Positions 54,099 through 62,640 of a stretch of DNA of 64,000 nucleotides are shown one piece after another. This DNA is from Mycolicibacterium arenosum (GTDB lineage Bacteria > Actinomycetota > Actinomycetes > Mycobacteriales > Mycobacteriaceae), in contig NZ_JANDBD010000010.1 in the NCBI RefSeq assembly GCF_024320865.1, positions 186,001 through 250,000 of the forward strand. The letters are read 5' to 3'. Positions within the stretch are counted from its first letter, which is position 1; every line of letters starts with the position of its first letter. Below the pieces are notes generated by a model. The model was not told the origin of the DNA. It saw nothing but the letters and a program-made list of their open reading frames with translations, and ran no database searches. The translations under genes were made by a program, and so were the position numbers.

Positions 54099-54104
54099 TA
54101 GCTT
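54099..54104 (+). promoter_or_regulatory. -10 box of the SDR gene (leaderless type)
   Basis: TAGCTT, 6 nt before the ATG at 54111. Confidence 0.5.
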
Positions 54105-54110
54105 GTCGGA

Positions 54111-54905
54111 ATGACCGAGGGCCGCCACGGCGACTACACCCATCCGCGGGCGCTCGCCGGCCGCGCGGCGATCGTCACGGGCGCTGCGCAGGGGGTCGGA
54201 CGGGGCATCGCGGGTGCACTGGTGAGCCGTGGGGCGTCGGTGTTACTCGTGGATCACCAGGAGGACGCGTTGGCCCTGGCGACCGCGGAGTTCGCCGCTG
54301 CGGGATTCGCAGCCGAGGCATTGACGGCCGATCTCCGCGACCCCGACAGCCCCCGGCGCATCGTCGACGCCGCCGTCGCCGCGTTCGGCCGGGTCGACGC
54401 GCTCGTCAACAACGCGATCGCCACGAACGAGCCGAAAGCTCTCGTCGACATCGACCCAGACGACTACGACCTGGTGTTCGACGTCGGACCCAGGGCGACG
54501 TTCTTCCTGATGCAGGCGGTACACCCGACGATGGTGGCGGCGGGCGGCGGAGTGATCGTCAACCTCGGATCGGCGTCGGGCACCGGCGGCCAGGTGAAGT
54601 TCGCCGCGTACGCGGGCGCCAAGGAGGCTATCCGGGGCATGTCGAAGGCAGCGGCGCTCGAGTGGGGCCGGGACAACATCAGGGTCAACGTCGTCTGCCC
54701 GTTCGCCGACTCCCCCGGTGTGCAGTTCTGGCAGGAGTTGGCGCCCAAGGACTTCGATCGCGCGCTGAGATCGGTGCCGTTGGGGCGGGTCGGCAGGACG
54801 GAGGAGGACATCGGCGCGGTGGTCGCGTTCCTCGTCGGAACCGACGGCGACTATCTGACGGGCCAGACCATCCACGTCGACGGCGGAATGGGCGTCTACC
54901 GCTGA
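54111..54905 (+). CDS. short-chain dehydrogenase/reductase (SDR)
   Basis: 264 residues, classical SDR: cofactor motif VTGAAQGVGRGIAGAL, NNAIATN in place of NNAG, active-site serine in GSASGTGG, YAGAKEA (Tyr-x3-Lys), and a C-terminal GDYLTGQTIHVDGGMG. An acidic residue after strand 2 (LLVDHQ) points to NAD(H). Likely acts on a hydroxy or oxo lipid in the surrounding cluster. Confidence 0.92.
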   Translation: MTEGRHGDYTHPRALAGRAAIVTGAAQGVGRGIAGALVSRGASVLLVDHQEDALALATAEFAAAGFAAEALTADLRDPDSPRRIVDAAVAAFGRVDALVNNAIATNEPKALVDIDPDDYDLVFDVGPRATFFLMQAVHPTMVAAGGGVIVNLGSASGTGGQVKFAAYAGAKEAIRGMSKAAALEWGRDNIRVNVVCPFADSPGVQFWQELAPKDFDRALRSVPLGRVGRTEEDIGAVVAFLVGTDGDYLTGQTIHVDGGMGVYR

Positions 54906-54994
54906 CCGCGTCCCGCCACGGGCCGCGGGCGGGTTTCGAGCCGCGTTCGCGAAAGCTCCCTCGGAAAACGGGGTGTCGCGGTCAGAATGTGGGC

Positions 54995-57325
54995 GTGGCG
55001 GGCAAGGGCACCGACGGCGGCACACCGGAGTCGCTCGGCTACGCGGTCAAACGACTGGTGCTCGGGCGCCCGCTGATCAACGATCAACTCACGTCCGAGA
55101 AGCTCTCGAAACCGGTGGCACTCGGGGTGCTCGCGCCCGACGCGATCTCGTCGACCGCGTACGGCACCGAGATGATCCTGCTCGAGTTGCTGCCGTTCGC
55201 CGCGCTCGCCGCATTCGCACTGCTGCTGCCGGTCACGGGCGTGATCCTGTGCATCCTCGTCCTCGTGGCGGCGTCGTACCGCCAGGTCGTCATGACCTAC
55301 ACCAGGGCGGGCGGGTCATATGTCGTCGCGCGCGACAACTTCGGTCCGCGGGTAGCCCAGATCGCCGCTGCCGCACTGCTCATCGACTACGTCGTGACGG
55401 TCGCGGTGCAGGCGGCCGCAGGCACCGTGGCGGTCGTCTCGGCCGTGCGTTCGCTCGGGCCCTACAGCCTCGAGATCACGGTCGGCGTGGTCGTCGTCAT
55501 GTGCGTGGCCAACCTCCGCGGCCTGCGCGAAGCGGGCAGGCCGTTCGCGATCGCGACGTACTTCTTCGTCGTGATGATGACGTTGATGATCGGCACCGGC
55601 CTGGTACGCGAAATCCTCGGCGATCTACCGAGATACGACACGGCGAACATCTCCGGGCTCATTCCGATAGAGCAGGGCGACGGGCTGGTGATGGGCGCGA
55701 CGATCCTGGTGTTGTTACGCGCGTTCGCCAACGGCGGGGCATCCCTGACCGGCGTCGAGGCGATCTCGAACACCGTCGGGGTGTTCCGGGATCCCGCAGG
55801 CGCCAACGCCCGCAAAGTCCTCACGATCATGGCGGGCATCCTCGCCTTCCTGCTCGCCGGCGTCGCCTGGCTGGCGTACGAGACGCATTCCGCTCCGTAC
55901 TCGGCGGGCTACCCGTCGGTGCTCTCCGAGATCGCGAGGGCGGTCTTCGGTGATGGCGTGCTGGGTCACGTGCTCTATGCACTGGTCCAGATATCCACCG
56001 CGGCAATACTCTTCACCGGCGCCAACACGAGCTTCAACGGGTTTCCCGCGCTGGCCAACTTCGTCGCCGAGGACCGCTTCCTGCCCCGACAGCTGACCAA
56101 GCGCGGCCACCGCCTGGTGTTCTCCAACGGCATCGTGATCCTCGCGGTGCTGTCGGTCGGTCTGCTGGTACTCACCGGCGGCTCGGTGGAGGCGCTGGTG
56201 CCGTTCTACGCCATCGGCGTGTTCACCGGATTCGCCATGGCGGGGTACGGCCTCACCAAACATCATCTGGTGCGCAAGGAGCCGGGCTGGCAGCGCAGAA
56301 CGGCGATCAACCTGTCGGCCGGGATCCTGTCGACGATCGTCGTCGCGATCTTCGCCATCGCCAAGTTCACCGAGGGTGCGTGGCTCGTCGTGGTGGTGTT
56401 CCCGATCCTCGTCATCGTGCTGATGCGGCTCAATCGCGAGTACCGTGCGGAAGCCGCCATTCTGGAGAACTTCCGCACCAATCGGCCCGAACTGGTGGAC
56501 TACGCGCACCATCAGGTCTTCATCCTCGTCAACTCCGTGGATCTGGCTGTGCTGGAGGCCATCAGATACGGGCACGGGCTACGCGCCGACGACATGGTCG
56601 CGGTCCACTTCATGATCGACGAGGCGCAGGCCGATAGGGTGCGGGAGCGCTGGGAGCACTTCGGTCTTCGGGTGCCGCTGCGGGTAATCGACTGTCCGGA
56701 GCGGAGATTGAACCGTGCGGCGCAGGACCTGGCGTGTGATGCGGTCACGCCGGACGGGCGCACCAACGTCACGGTTCTGCTCCCGCGACGAACGTACGCT
56801 CCCGTCATCGGCAGGGTGTTGCACGACCGCACCGCTGACCGGATGGCCAAGGCGATCAGTCGAGTTCCGCACGCGGCGGCCACGATCGTGCCCTACGACG
56901 TACAGGCCCGCATTCGCGCGACGTTCCCCGACATGATCGAGGAGAGGATCACCCGCGAAGTCGAGAAGGTGCAGGCGCGCATCGCGCACGGTGACGACGA
57001 GCGAGTGCGCGAGTACGAGAACCCGACTCCTTTGCAGCAGGTGATCGCCGTCGACGGTGTTCTCGCAGGTCATCGCGCCGTCATCGAGGGTAGAGTCCTC
57101 GAGGTAGAGGATATTATCAACGCGGGCAAGAGAATTCGCAGTGTCCTCGTCGGTGATGACAGCGGCCGGATAAGGGTGACGTTCGGGCCGGGCCGCGGCG
57201 GAGACGACATCGAGCCGGGTCAGATCGTGCGCATCACCGGGAAAGCGCACCAAACGGGCAGTCGTCCAACAGGTATCGCCAACCCCGATTACGTCATCGT
57301 CGAAAACGACGGTCAGGACAAGTAG
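54995..57325 (+). CDS. APC-family permease with C-terminal OB-fold domain
   Basis: 776 residues from GTG 54995; GTG 54989 is equally possible. Residues about 35-480 form a 12-helix APC permease (LAPDAISSTAYGTEMILLEL, GANTSFNGFPALANF), followed by a cytoplasmic domain (VFILVNSVDLAVLEAIRYG...VLLPRRTYAPVIGRVLHDRT) usual in this group. Unusual is the last about 100 residues (PLQQVIAVDGVLAG...RVLEVEDIINAGKRIRSVLVGDDSGRIRVTFGP...IVRITGKAHQTG): an OB-fold like the separate Rv2694c protein near the related permease Rv2690c. Substrate unknown. Confidence 0.83.
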   Translation: MAGKGTDGGTPESLGYAVKRLVLGRPLINDQLTSEKLSKPVALGVLAPDAISSTAYGTEMILLELLPFAALAAFALLLPVTGVILCILVLVAASYRQVVMTYTRAGGSYVVARDNFGPRVAQIAAAALLIDYVVTVAVQAAAGTVAVVSAVRSLGPYSLEITVGVVVVMCVANLRGLREAGRPFAIATYFFVVMMTLMIGTGLVREILGDLPRYDTANISGLIPIEQGDGLVMGATILVLLRAFANGGASLTGVEAISNTVGVFRDPAGANARKVLTIMAGILAFLLAGVAWLAYETHSAPYSAGYPSVLSEIARAVFGDGVLGHVLYALVQISTAAILFTGANTSFNGFPALANFVAEDRFLPRQLTKRGHRLVFSNGIVILAVLSVGLLVLTGGSVEALVPFYAIGVFTGFAMAGYGLTKHHLVRKEPGWQRRTAINLSAGILSTIVVAIFAIAKFTEGAWLVVVVFPILVIVLMRLNREYRAEAAILENFRTNRPELVDYAHHQVFILVNSVDLAVLEAIRYGHGLRADDMVAVHFMIDEAQADRVRERWEHFGLRVPLRVIDCPERRLNRAAQDLACDAVTPDGRTNVTVLLPRRTYAPVIGRVLHDRTADRMAKAISRVPHAAATIVPYDVQARIRATFPDMIEERITREVEKVQARIAHGDDERVREYENPTPLQQVIAVDGVLAGHRAVIEGRVLEVEDIINAGKRIRSVLVGDDSGRIRVTFGPGRGGDDIEPGQIVRITGKAHQTGSRPTGIANPDYVIVENDGQDK

Positions 57326-57697
57326 GGCGAAATTCCATGCAGGCGGAACGGTCGTTCGGCGGTCATCGACTTGATCGATTCACCTGGCGCGAAAGCGGTT
57401 CGGCAGCAACGTGAATTCGGCGGCTGGCGAGGACGTGAACCGGGGTGCCCGAGTGCGCTATTGGCGACACCTCCCCGGCTGCTCGGAAAGTGCTTCTGAA
57501 CAGGTGTTTTCACGCTTCAAGCGAAGTGCAAACCGGGACTGGCGCTTTGGTTCACGACGGCGTAGTGTTCCCGCCGCGGGCACCCGAGAAGGCAACGCGC
57601 TCAACGATTTCTGTTAGCTGAGTCGTGGATTGCATCGAACGTGATGGGTGCCACATATTTTGGCTTCGAGCAAATCCCGTTGCTAGCGTCCCGCAGC
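57326..57697 (+). other. 372-base gap of lower GC
   Basis: No gene supported. A 68-residue open frame at 57411-57617 has no ribosome site and poor codon use. No riboswitch core recognised. The right end holds the TAGCGT box (57684-57689) before the NlpC/P60 start, and a GTG at 57641 that would extend that gene. Confidence 0.5.
57684..57689 (+). promoter_or_regulatory. -10 box of the NlpC/P60 gene (leaderless type)
   Basis: TAGCGT, 8 nt before the ATG at 57698. Confidence 0.4.
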
Positions 57698-58330
57698 ATG
57701 ATTGGTATCGCGACCGCAACGTTGATGACCCTTGTCAACGGAGTCTCGGGCACGCCGTACATCTCCGGCGGCGACTCGCCTCGAGGCACCGATTGCTCCG
57801 GCCTCGCGTCCTGGGTGGCCAACGCCGCGACGGGACGCCCCGTCTACGGTGACCGGTTCAACACCGGTAACCAGGAGGCCGCACTGCTGGCCCGTGGCTT
57901 CAGGCACGGCACCGCACCGGGCGCCCTGGTGATCGGCTGGAACTCCGGCCACACCGCCGTAACGCTGCCCGATGGGACGCCCGTGTCGAGCGGCGAGGGC
58001 GGTGGCGTGCGCGTGGGCGGTGGTGGCGCCTTCCAGCCTCAGTTCACCCATCACATGTACCTCCCCGTGGAGAATGTCGACGCTCCCGAGGCCCCGGCAC
58101 CGGCCGATCCGTTCGCGCCCCCGCCGCCGCCCCCGCCGCCGGCCGACCCGTTCGCGCCCCCGCCCCCGCCGGGAGTGATCAATGCCGGGTTCGCGCCCGC
58201 CGACCCGAATGCGCTCCCCCAGGCGCTGCCTGCACCCGGTCCGGACCTGGTGCCCGCACCCGAGCTGGGCGCACCGCCCGCTCCCGTCGATCCGCTGGCG
58301 CCCCCGCCCCCGCCTGGGATGCCCGTCTAG
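57698..58330 (+). CDS. NlpC/P60-family peptidase with proline-rich tail
   Basis: 210 residues from ATG 57698; GTG 57641 would add 19. C40 cysteine peptidase fold: GTPYISGGDSPRGTDCSGLASW (catalytic Cys), SGHTAVTLPDG (catalytic His) and GGGAFQPQFTHHMYLP. The last about 80 residues are Pro/Ala-rich (ADPFAPPPPPPPP repeats). These enzymes cut D-Glu-mDAP bonds in peptidoglycan. I see no signal peptide from either start, which is odd for a wall enzyme, so export or target is unclear. Confidence 0.83.
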   Translation: MIGIATATLMTLVNGVSGTPYISGGDSPRGTDCSGLASWVANAATGRPVYGDRFNTGNQEAALLARGFRHGTAPGALVIGWNSGHTAVTLPDGTPVSSGEGGGVRVGGGGAFQPQFTHHMYLPVENVDAPEAPAPADPFAPPPPPPPPADPFAPPPPPGVINAGFAPADPNALPQALPAPGPDLVPAPELGAPPAPVDPLAPPPPPGMPV

Positions 58331-58926
58331 CTTTCGCCGACCATCGCTCGCCGCCACATCGCGGCGAGCGTGTGGATCGCCGTCTCCTCGTCGAACACGG
58401 CGTCGACGTCGTCGCCCCCCGCGGCCAACCACGTCCAGCAGTACGACTCGAGCATCGACACGATGGCCGAGGCGAAGACGTGGTGGTCGAGGCCGATGCG
58501 GTCGCCGTCCTGCTCGACTGCGTCGATGAGCGCGAGAACCGACGCGATCCCGTAGGCGCGTTGCGATCGCCACCACGCCGCGGCGTCCGGGTCCGACATC
58601 GACAGCTGGAACACGCCGATCATCTCGGGTAGATAGTCGCGGAACGTGTGGAAGTACGCGCGGACCGCCGCCTCGATGTTGGCGGCCCAGTCGTCGCTGA
58701 GACCGTCGCGGGCGCGTTCGACGATCTGCGCGGGAAACCGCTCCAGAAGAGCCCGAAGTAGCTGCTGCTTGGTGTCGTAGTAGTTGTAGAACGAACCGAT
58801 CGACCGGCCGGCCCTTCCGGTGATGTCGGCGATCTTCGCGTTGACGTAGCCCTTCTCGGCGAACACGTCGCGGGCGGCCTCGAGCAACGCGGCCTGTGTC
58901 GATTCGCTTCTGGTCGTCGTGGGCAC
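58327..58926 (-). CDS. TetR-family regulator, downstream of P450
   Basis: 199 residues from GTG 58926. HTH: AKIADITGRAGRSIGSFYNYYDTKQQLL. C-terminal ligand domain with Trp-rich segment (DAAAWWRSQRAYG, MLESYCWTWLAAGG). It starts 2 nt after the P450 stop, so it is co-transcribed with it. The overlap at its 3' end with the peptidase gene is 4 nt, convergent. Confidence 0.9.
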   Translation of the reverse strand: MPTTTRSESTQAALLEAARDVFAEKGYVNAKIADITGRAGRSIGSFYNYYDTKQQLLRALLERFPAQIVERARDGLSDDWAANIEAAVRAYFHTFRDYLPEMIGVFQLSMSDPDAAAWWRSQRAYGIASVLALIDAVEQDGDRIGLDHHVFASAIVSMLESYCWTWLAAGGDDVDAVFDEETAIHTLAAMWRRAMVGES

Positions 58927-58928
58927 GG

Positions 58929-60146
58929 TCAGCCGATCGAACAGGGCAGCGATTTGATGGTGTGCACGAACGGCGACATCAACACCTCGGGCGCACCCGT
59001 GGCGTGCAGGTCGGGGAACGCCTGCAGCAGCTTGTCCAGAACCACGGTCAGCTCCATGCGCGCCAGGTTGGACCCGAGGCAGAAATGCGGTCCGCCCGCC
59101 CCGAAGGCGATGTGGTCGCGCGCGTTGGCCCTGGCGATGTCGAAGGCGTCGGGGTCGGCGAACACGGCGGGATCGTGGTTGGCGGCCAGGTACCACAGAA
59201 CCACCTTGTCGCCCTTCGCGATTCGCTGGTCACCGAGGTCGATGTCCTCGGTGGCGGTGCGCCGCATGTGTAGGGCCGGTGAGCACCAGCGCAGGATCTC
59301 CTCGATCGCGTTCGAGTGACGCCCGCCGAAGTCCTCACGGAGCGAACGCATCTGCGCGGGGTGGTCGCTCAGTAGCTTCATGCCCCAGGTCAGTGCGGTT
59401 CGCGTCGTGTCGTTGCCCGCTGAGACCAGAAGCACCACGAAGGAACCGAACTCCGCGGGCGACAGGCGACACCCGTCGATCTCCGCGTGCATCAGCACCG
59501 AGGTGATGTCGTCGCCGGGTGACGCCAGCCGTTGCCTGCCCAGTTCGATCGCGTAGCCGTAGAGCGACAGCAGGCTCTGCAGTGCGACTTCGGGGCCACC
59601 GAAGTCGGGGTCGTTGACCCCGAGGATCTTGTTGATGAGTTCCCGTACCTCAGCGCGGTCCGCCGCGGGGATGTCGAGCAGATCGCAGATGACCTGAAGC
59701 GGCAGGTTCGCGCCGACCGCGGTGACGAAGTCGAACTCACGTCGCTCCCTGATCTCGTCGACGATGGCGTCGGCGAGCGTGCCGACCGACTCGGTCAGGC
59801 GTTTGATGGCGCGCGGCGAGAACGCGCTCTGAACCAGCTTGCGCTGTCGCCCGTGGCGGGGATCGTCCATCGCGATGATCGATGCCATCACCTCGAGCAC
59901 CTCGGGCGGGAAGTCGTCCATGGAGAAGCCGGCGGTGCTGGTGAACGTCGCGGGGTCCCGGCTCACCCGGCTCACCGCCGCGTGTGATGTCACGGACCAC
60001 AGCCCGTTGCCGCCGGCGTCGAGGTGGTACTCGACGCCCGCGCTGCGCTCGCGCATCAGAGCGAAACCGCGGAGTCTGTCGTCGATGTCAGCGGCCCAGA
60101 ACGGATGCAGTACTGCGGGCGATGCGTACTCGAGGTCGTGCGGCAT
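58929..60146 (-). CDS. cytochrome P450 (second of two)
   Basis: 405 residues from ATG 60146 (MPHDLEYASPAVLHPFW) with GGGAGC 3 nt upstream. I-helix VSAGNDTTRTAL, K-helix EEILRWCSPALHMRR, haem loop FGAGGPHFCLGSNLARME. Same broad group as the P450 at 52277 but clearly a different subfamily. A 20-bp palindrome lies 18 nt upstream, and a TetR gene is on the other side, so the divergent pair likely shares one operator. No ferredoxin next to it. Confidence 0.93.
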   Translation of the reverse strand: MPHDLEYASPAVLHPFWAADIDDRLRGFALMRERSAGVEYHLDAGGNGLWSVTSHAAVSRVSRDPATFTSTAGFSMDDFPPEVLEVMASIIAMDDPRHGRQRKLVQSAFSPRAIKRLTESVGTLADAIVDEIRERREFDFVTAVGANLPLQVICDLLDIPAADRAEVRELINKILGVNDPDFGGPEVALQSLLSLYGYAIELGRQRLASPGDDITSVLMHAEIDGCRLSPAEFGSFVVLLVSAGNDTTRTALTWGMKLLSDHPAQMRSLREDFGGRHSNAIEEILRWCSPALHMRRTATEDIDLGDQRIAKGDKVVLWYLAANHDPAVFADPDAFDIARANARDHIAFGAGGPHFCLGSNLARMELTVVLDKLLQAFPDLHATGAPEVLMSPFVHTIKSLPCSIG

Positions 60147-60164
60147 GAGCTCCCTACACTTCGA

Positions 60165-60184
60165 TGAAACTGAATTCAGATTCA
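60165..60184. promoter_or_regulatory. TetR-type operator between P450 and TetR genes
   Basis: TGAAACTGAATTCAGATTCA: a 20-bp palindrome, all pairs matching except one (position 5/16). Confidence 0.6.
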
Positions 60185-60238
60185 CCATAGCACCACCGCA
60201 AACCCTTTCACCGAATGAAGCACGACGCCGACGGCTAG

Positions 60239-60244
60239 TAGACT
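60239..60244 (+). promoter_or_regulatory. -10 box of the TetR gene (leaderless type)
   Basis: TAGACT, 7 nt before the GTG at 60252. Confidence 0.5.
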
Positions 60245-60251
60245 CAGCGCC

Positions 60252-60905
60252 GTGACAGAATCCGCGTCGTTGCAGCCGTCCACTCTGCGCGAACGGAAAA
60301 AGCAGATCACGCGCCGGATGTTGGTGGATGCGGCTGTCGAACTGTGTGTCAAACGGGGCTACGAGAACACCACTGTGGAGCAGATCGCGGCGGCCGCCGA
60401 CATCTCCACCCGGACGTTCAGCCGCTACTTCGCAACGAAGGAGGCGGTGTTCATCGCGGTGCTCGACGACCTGGCAGCGGAGATCGTCGCAGAGCTGACT
60501 ACGCAACCCGCGGATCTCGGACCCATGGAGGCGCTGCGGGCGGCGCACATGGCGGTGCTCGGGCGGGTGAGCAGGCGCCCTCTCGTCGGTCTGACGAAGG
60601 ACCGCATCGCGCTGATCCTGCGGATCGTCAACTCATCCGACGCGCTGCGCCAGGCGGCCATCGACTACCGGTATCCGGCGGCCATGAAGATCCTCGCCCG
60701 CCACATGGGCGTGCCCCCGGATGACAAGCGCCTGGATCTCGGCGTCGCGTTGTTCTCGACGACCATCGTGAGCGCGTGCAGCGACCTCGTCGACAGCACC
60801 GGTGACATCGACCTCGGTCCCGAGATCGTCATGGAACGGCTCGAGCAGACGCTGGGCCACGTGGCGCAGTTCGCCGCCGATATGGACGTCGACGCGCCGA
60901 ACTGA
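60252..60905 (+). CDS. TetR-family regulator, divergent from P450
   Basis: 217 residues. HTH: TTVEQIAAAADISTRTFSRYFATKEAVFIAV, preceded by LRERKKQITRRMLVDAAVELCVKRG. The C-terminal domain is of the MftR-like type (ALRAAHMAVLGRVSRRP...RIVNSSDALRQAAIDYR). Faces the P450-TetR operon across a palindrome, so it probably represses that operon and itself. 12 nt before the MFS gene on the same strand, which may belong to the same response. Confidence 0.9.
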   Translation: MTESASLQPSTLRERKKQITRRMLVDAAVELCVKRGYENTTVEQIAAAADISTRTFSRYFATKEAVFIAVLDDLAAEIVAELTTQPADLGPMEALRAAHMAVLGRVSRRPLVGLTKDRIALILRIVNSSDALRQAAIDYRYPAAMKILARHMGVPPDDKRLDLGVALFSTTIVSACSDLVDSTGDIDLGPEIVMERLEQTLGHVAQFAADMDVDAPN

Positions 60906-60917
60906 CATATTCGCGGC

Positions 60918-62183
60918 GTGACGGAAACCGAAAGCCACGGGGGTTTTCGCGCTTGGGCGGCGGTCATCGTGCTGGCCGTGGTGGGCACCCTCAACTACGT
61001 CGACCGCTTTCTACCCGCCGTCCTCGCAGAACCCATCAAGAACGAACTCGCACTGTCGGATACGGCGATCGGCGTGATCAACGGGTTCGGTTTCCTCATC
61101 GTCTACGCGGTGCTCGGGATCTTCATCGCGAGGATCACCGACCGGGGTGCCTTCGGTCTGGTCGTGACCGGATGCCTGACGCTGTGGGGCACGATGACGA
61201 TGATCGGCGGAGCGGTCACGTCCGGTTTCCAACTCGCGCTGACGCGGATCGGCGTCGCCGTCGGTGAGGCGGGCAGCACTCCCGCCGCGCACGCCTACGT
61301 GGCCAACAACTTCAGGCCCGAACGCCGCGCCGCACCGTTGGCCGTCATCACACTCTCCATCCCGCTGGCCAGCGCGGCGAGCCTGCTGGGCGGCGGGCTG
61401 CTCGCCGAATCGCTGGGCTGGCGAACGGCTTTCGTCATCATGGGTGCGATCAGCGTCGCGTTCGCGCCGATCGTCCTGCTGGTCGTGGGGACGCGGCAGC
61501 GCATCGCCACCGCGCCCGCCTCACCTGCGGCGCCGACGGTCAGGTGGTGGGACCTGCTGCGCAAGCCGAGCTACCTCGCGATCGTGACGGGTGCCGCGTT
61601 CGTGTCGGTGGCGGGCTATTCGCTGACGACGTTCGCGCCCGCGTTCCTCATTCGCTCGCACCAGATGTCGCTCGGTGAGGTGGGGCTGCACTACGGGTTG
61701 GCGAGCGGGATCACCGGCGTGCTGGGCCTTCTCGTCGTCGGCCGGATCGCCGACAAACTCGCGGCGCGCGACCCGCGCTGGCTGCTGTGGATCGTCGCGG
61801 CGATGACCGCGGCGCTGCTCCCCTTCTCGGCGCTGGCCCTGCTGGTCGACGACACGACGCTGTGCGTGTGGTTCATCGCGCTGAGCTACGTCGTCGGAAC
61901 GGCCTACATGGCGCCGTCCATCTCGGCGATTCAGCGCCTGGTGCCGCCCGAGCAGCGCGCGACCGCATCGGCGATCTTCCTGTTCTTCGGCGCCACCCTC
62001 GGCTCACTCGGGCCGTTCCTCACCGGCGTGTTCAGCGACGCACTGACAGCGGACTTCGGGACCGAGTCACTGCGCTTCGCGCTGTTCCTGGTGCCGGTGG
62101 CGCAACTCCTCGCCGTCGCTCTCTACCTGCTGGCGTCCCGCACCTTCGCCCGCGAACTCGTCGACGAGGTGGCGACCCGCTAG
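60918..62183 (+). CDS. MFS transporter, spinster/sugar-phosphate permease-like
   Basis: 421 residues from GTG 60918, 12 nt after the TetR stop. Twelve membrane helices; first helix VLAVVGTLNYVDRFLPAVLAEPI is the signature of the spinster-type group (NYxDR), with LTRIGVAVGEAGSTPAAHAYVANNFRPERR. Substrate unknown; co-transcription with a P450-linked regulator suggests uptake or export of the compound the P450 acts on. Confidence 0.87.
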   Translation: MTETESHGGFRAWAAVIVLAVVGTLNYVDRFLPAVLAEPIKNELALSDTAIGVINGFGFLIVYAVLGIFIARITDRGAFGLVVTGCLTLWGTMTMIGGAVTSGFQLALTRIGVAVGEAGSTPAAHAYVANNFRPERRAAPLAVITLSIPLASAASLLGGGLLAESLGWRTAFVIMGAISVAFAPIVLLVVGTRQRIATAPASPAAPTVRWWDLLRKPSYLAIVTGAAFVSVAGYSLTTFAPAFLIRSHQMSLGEVGLHYGLASGITGVLGLLVVGRIADKLAARDPRWLLWIVAAMTAALLPFSALALLVDDTTLCVWFIALSYVVGTAYMAPSISAIQRLVPPEQRATASAIFLFFGATLGSLGPFLTGVFSDALTADFGTESLRFALFLVPVAQLLAVALYLLASRTFARELVDEVATR

Positions 62184-62560
62184 TCGGCGGATCCGGGTCG
62201 GCGCAGCGCTCCCCACAGCCCGACGCCGATGCCGACGACCGCTCCCCCGAGGCCGATGATCCGCTGGCCGCGCTTGAGGTCGTCGTGCACGCTCATGCCA
62301 CCGAGGAGGTCGGCCGCGTCGGCGCCGCCGGACGCGAGAAACCAGCCGCGGGTGTCCCGCCCGCGCGCGGCGGCGGCCATCAGCAGCCCGCCGATCAGCG
62401 CGTCGCGGTATCCCATCGACCGCAGCAGCAGCCTGGCCGACGGCCCTGGATCGTCGGGTTCGCCCCACAACCGGTTGGCTCGCAGGGGATCTACGAGGAA
62501 CGACACTCCGGAGGCGAGACGGATACCGCCCACGACGAGTGCGGCGCGATCGGTCGGCAT
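62180..62560 (-). CDS. small membrane protein, DUF4267-like
   Basis: 126 residues with three to four hydrophobic segments (AALVVGGIRLASGVSFLVDP, DALIGGLLMAAAARG, GLGGAVVGIGVGLWGAL) and RLLLRSMGYRDALIG, GADAADLLGGM. Resembles DUF4267 proteins; function unknown. Convergent with the MFS gene, 4-nt overlap at the stops. Confidence 0.7.
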   Translation of the reverse strand: MPTDRAALVVGGIRLASGVSFLVDPLRANRLWGEPDDPGPSARLLLRSMGYRDALIGGLLMAAAARGRDTRGWFLASGGADAADLLGGMSVHDDLKRGQRIIGLGGAVVGIGVGLWGALRRPGSAD

Positions 62561-62609
62561 GGCCGGAGCCTAAGCGGCGGCGGCCGTTCGACTACGACGT
62601 CTGGTAAAA

Positions 62610-62624
62610 CTAAGGTCAACCTAA
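62610..62624 (+). promoter_or_regulatory. possible IdeR iron box upstream of mmpL
   Basis: CTAAGGTCAACCTAA; the right half (AACCTAA) equals the IdeR consensus half-site, the left half is degenerate. Ends 16 nt before the mmpL ATG. GGGAG ribosome site follows. Confidence 0.35.
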
Positions 62625-62640
62625 TGCCCTTCAGGGAGAC

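Noticed and set aside
57326..57640. c-di-AMP (ydaO) riboswitch before the NlpC/P60 gene
   Set aside because: That riboswitch often precedes wall hydrolase genes in actinobacteria, but I could not find its conserved core here.
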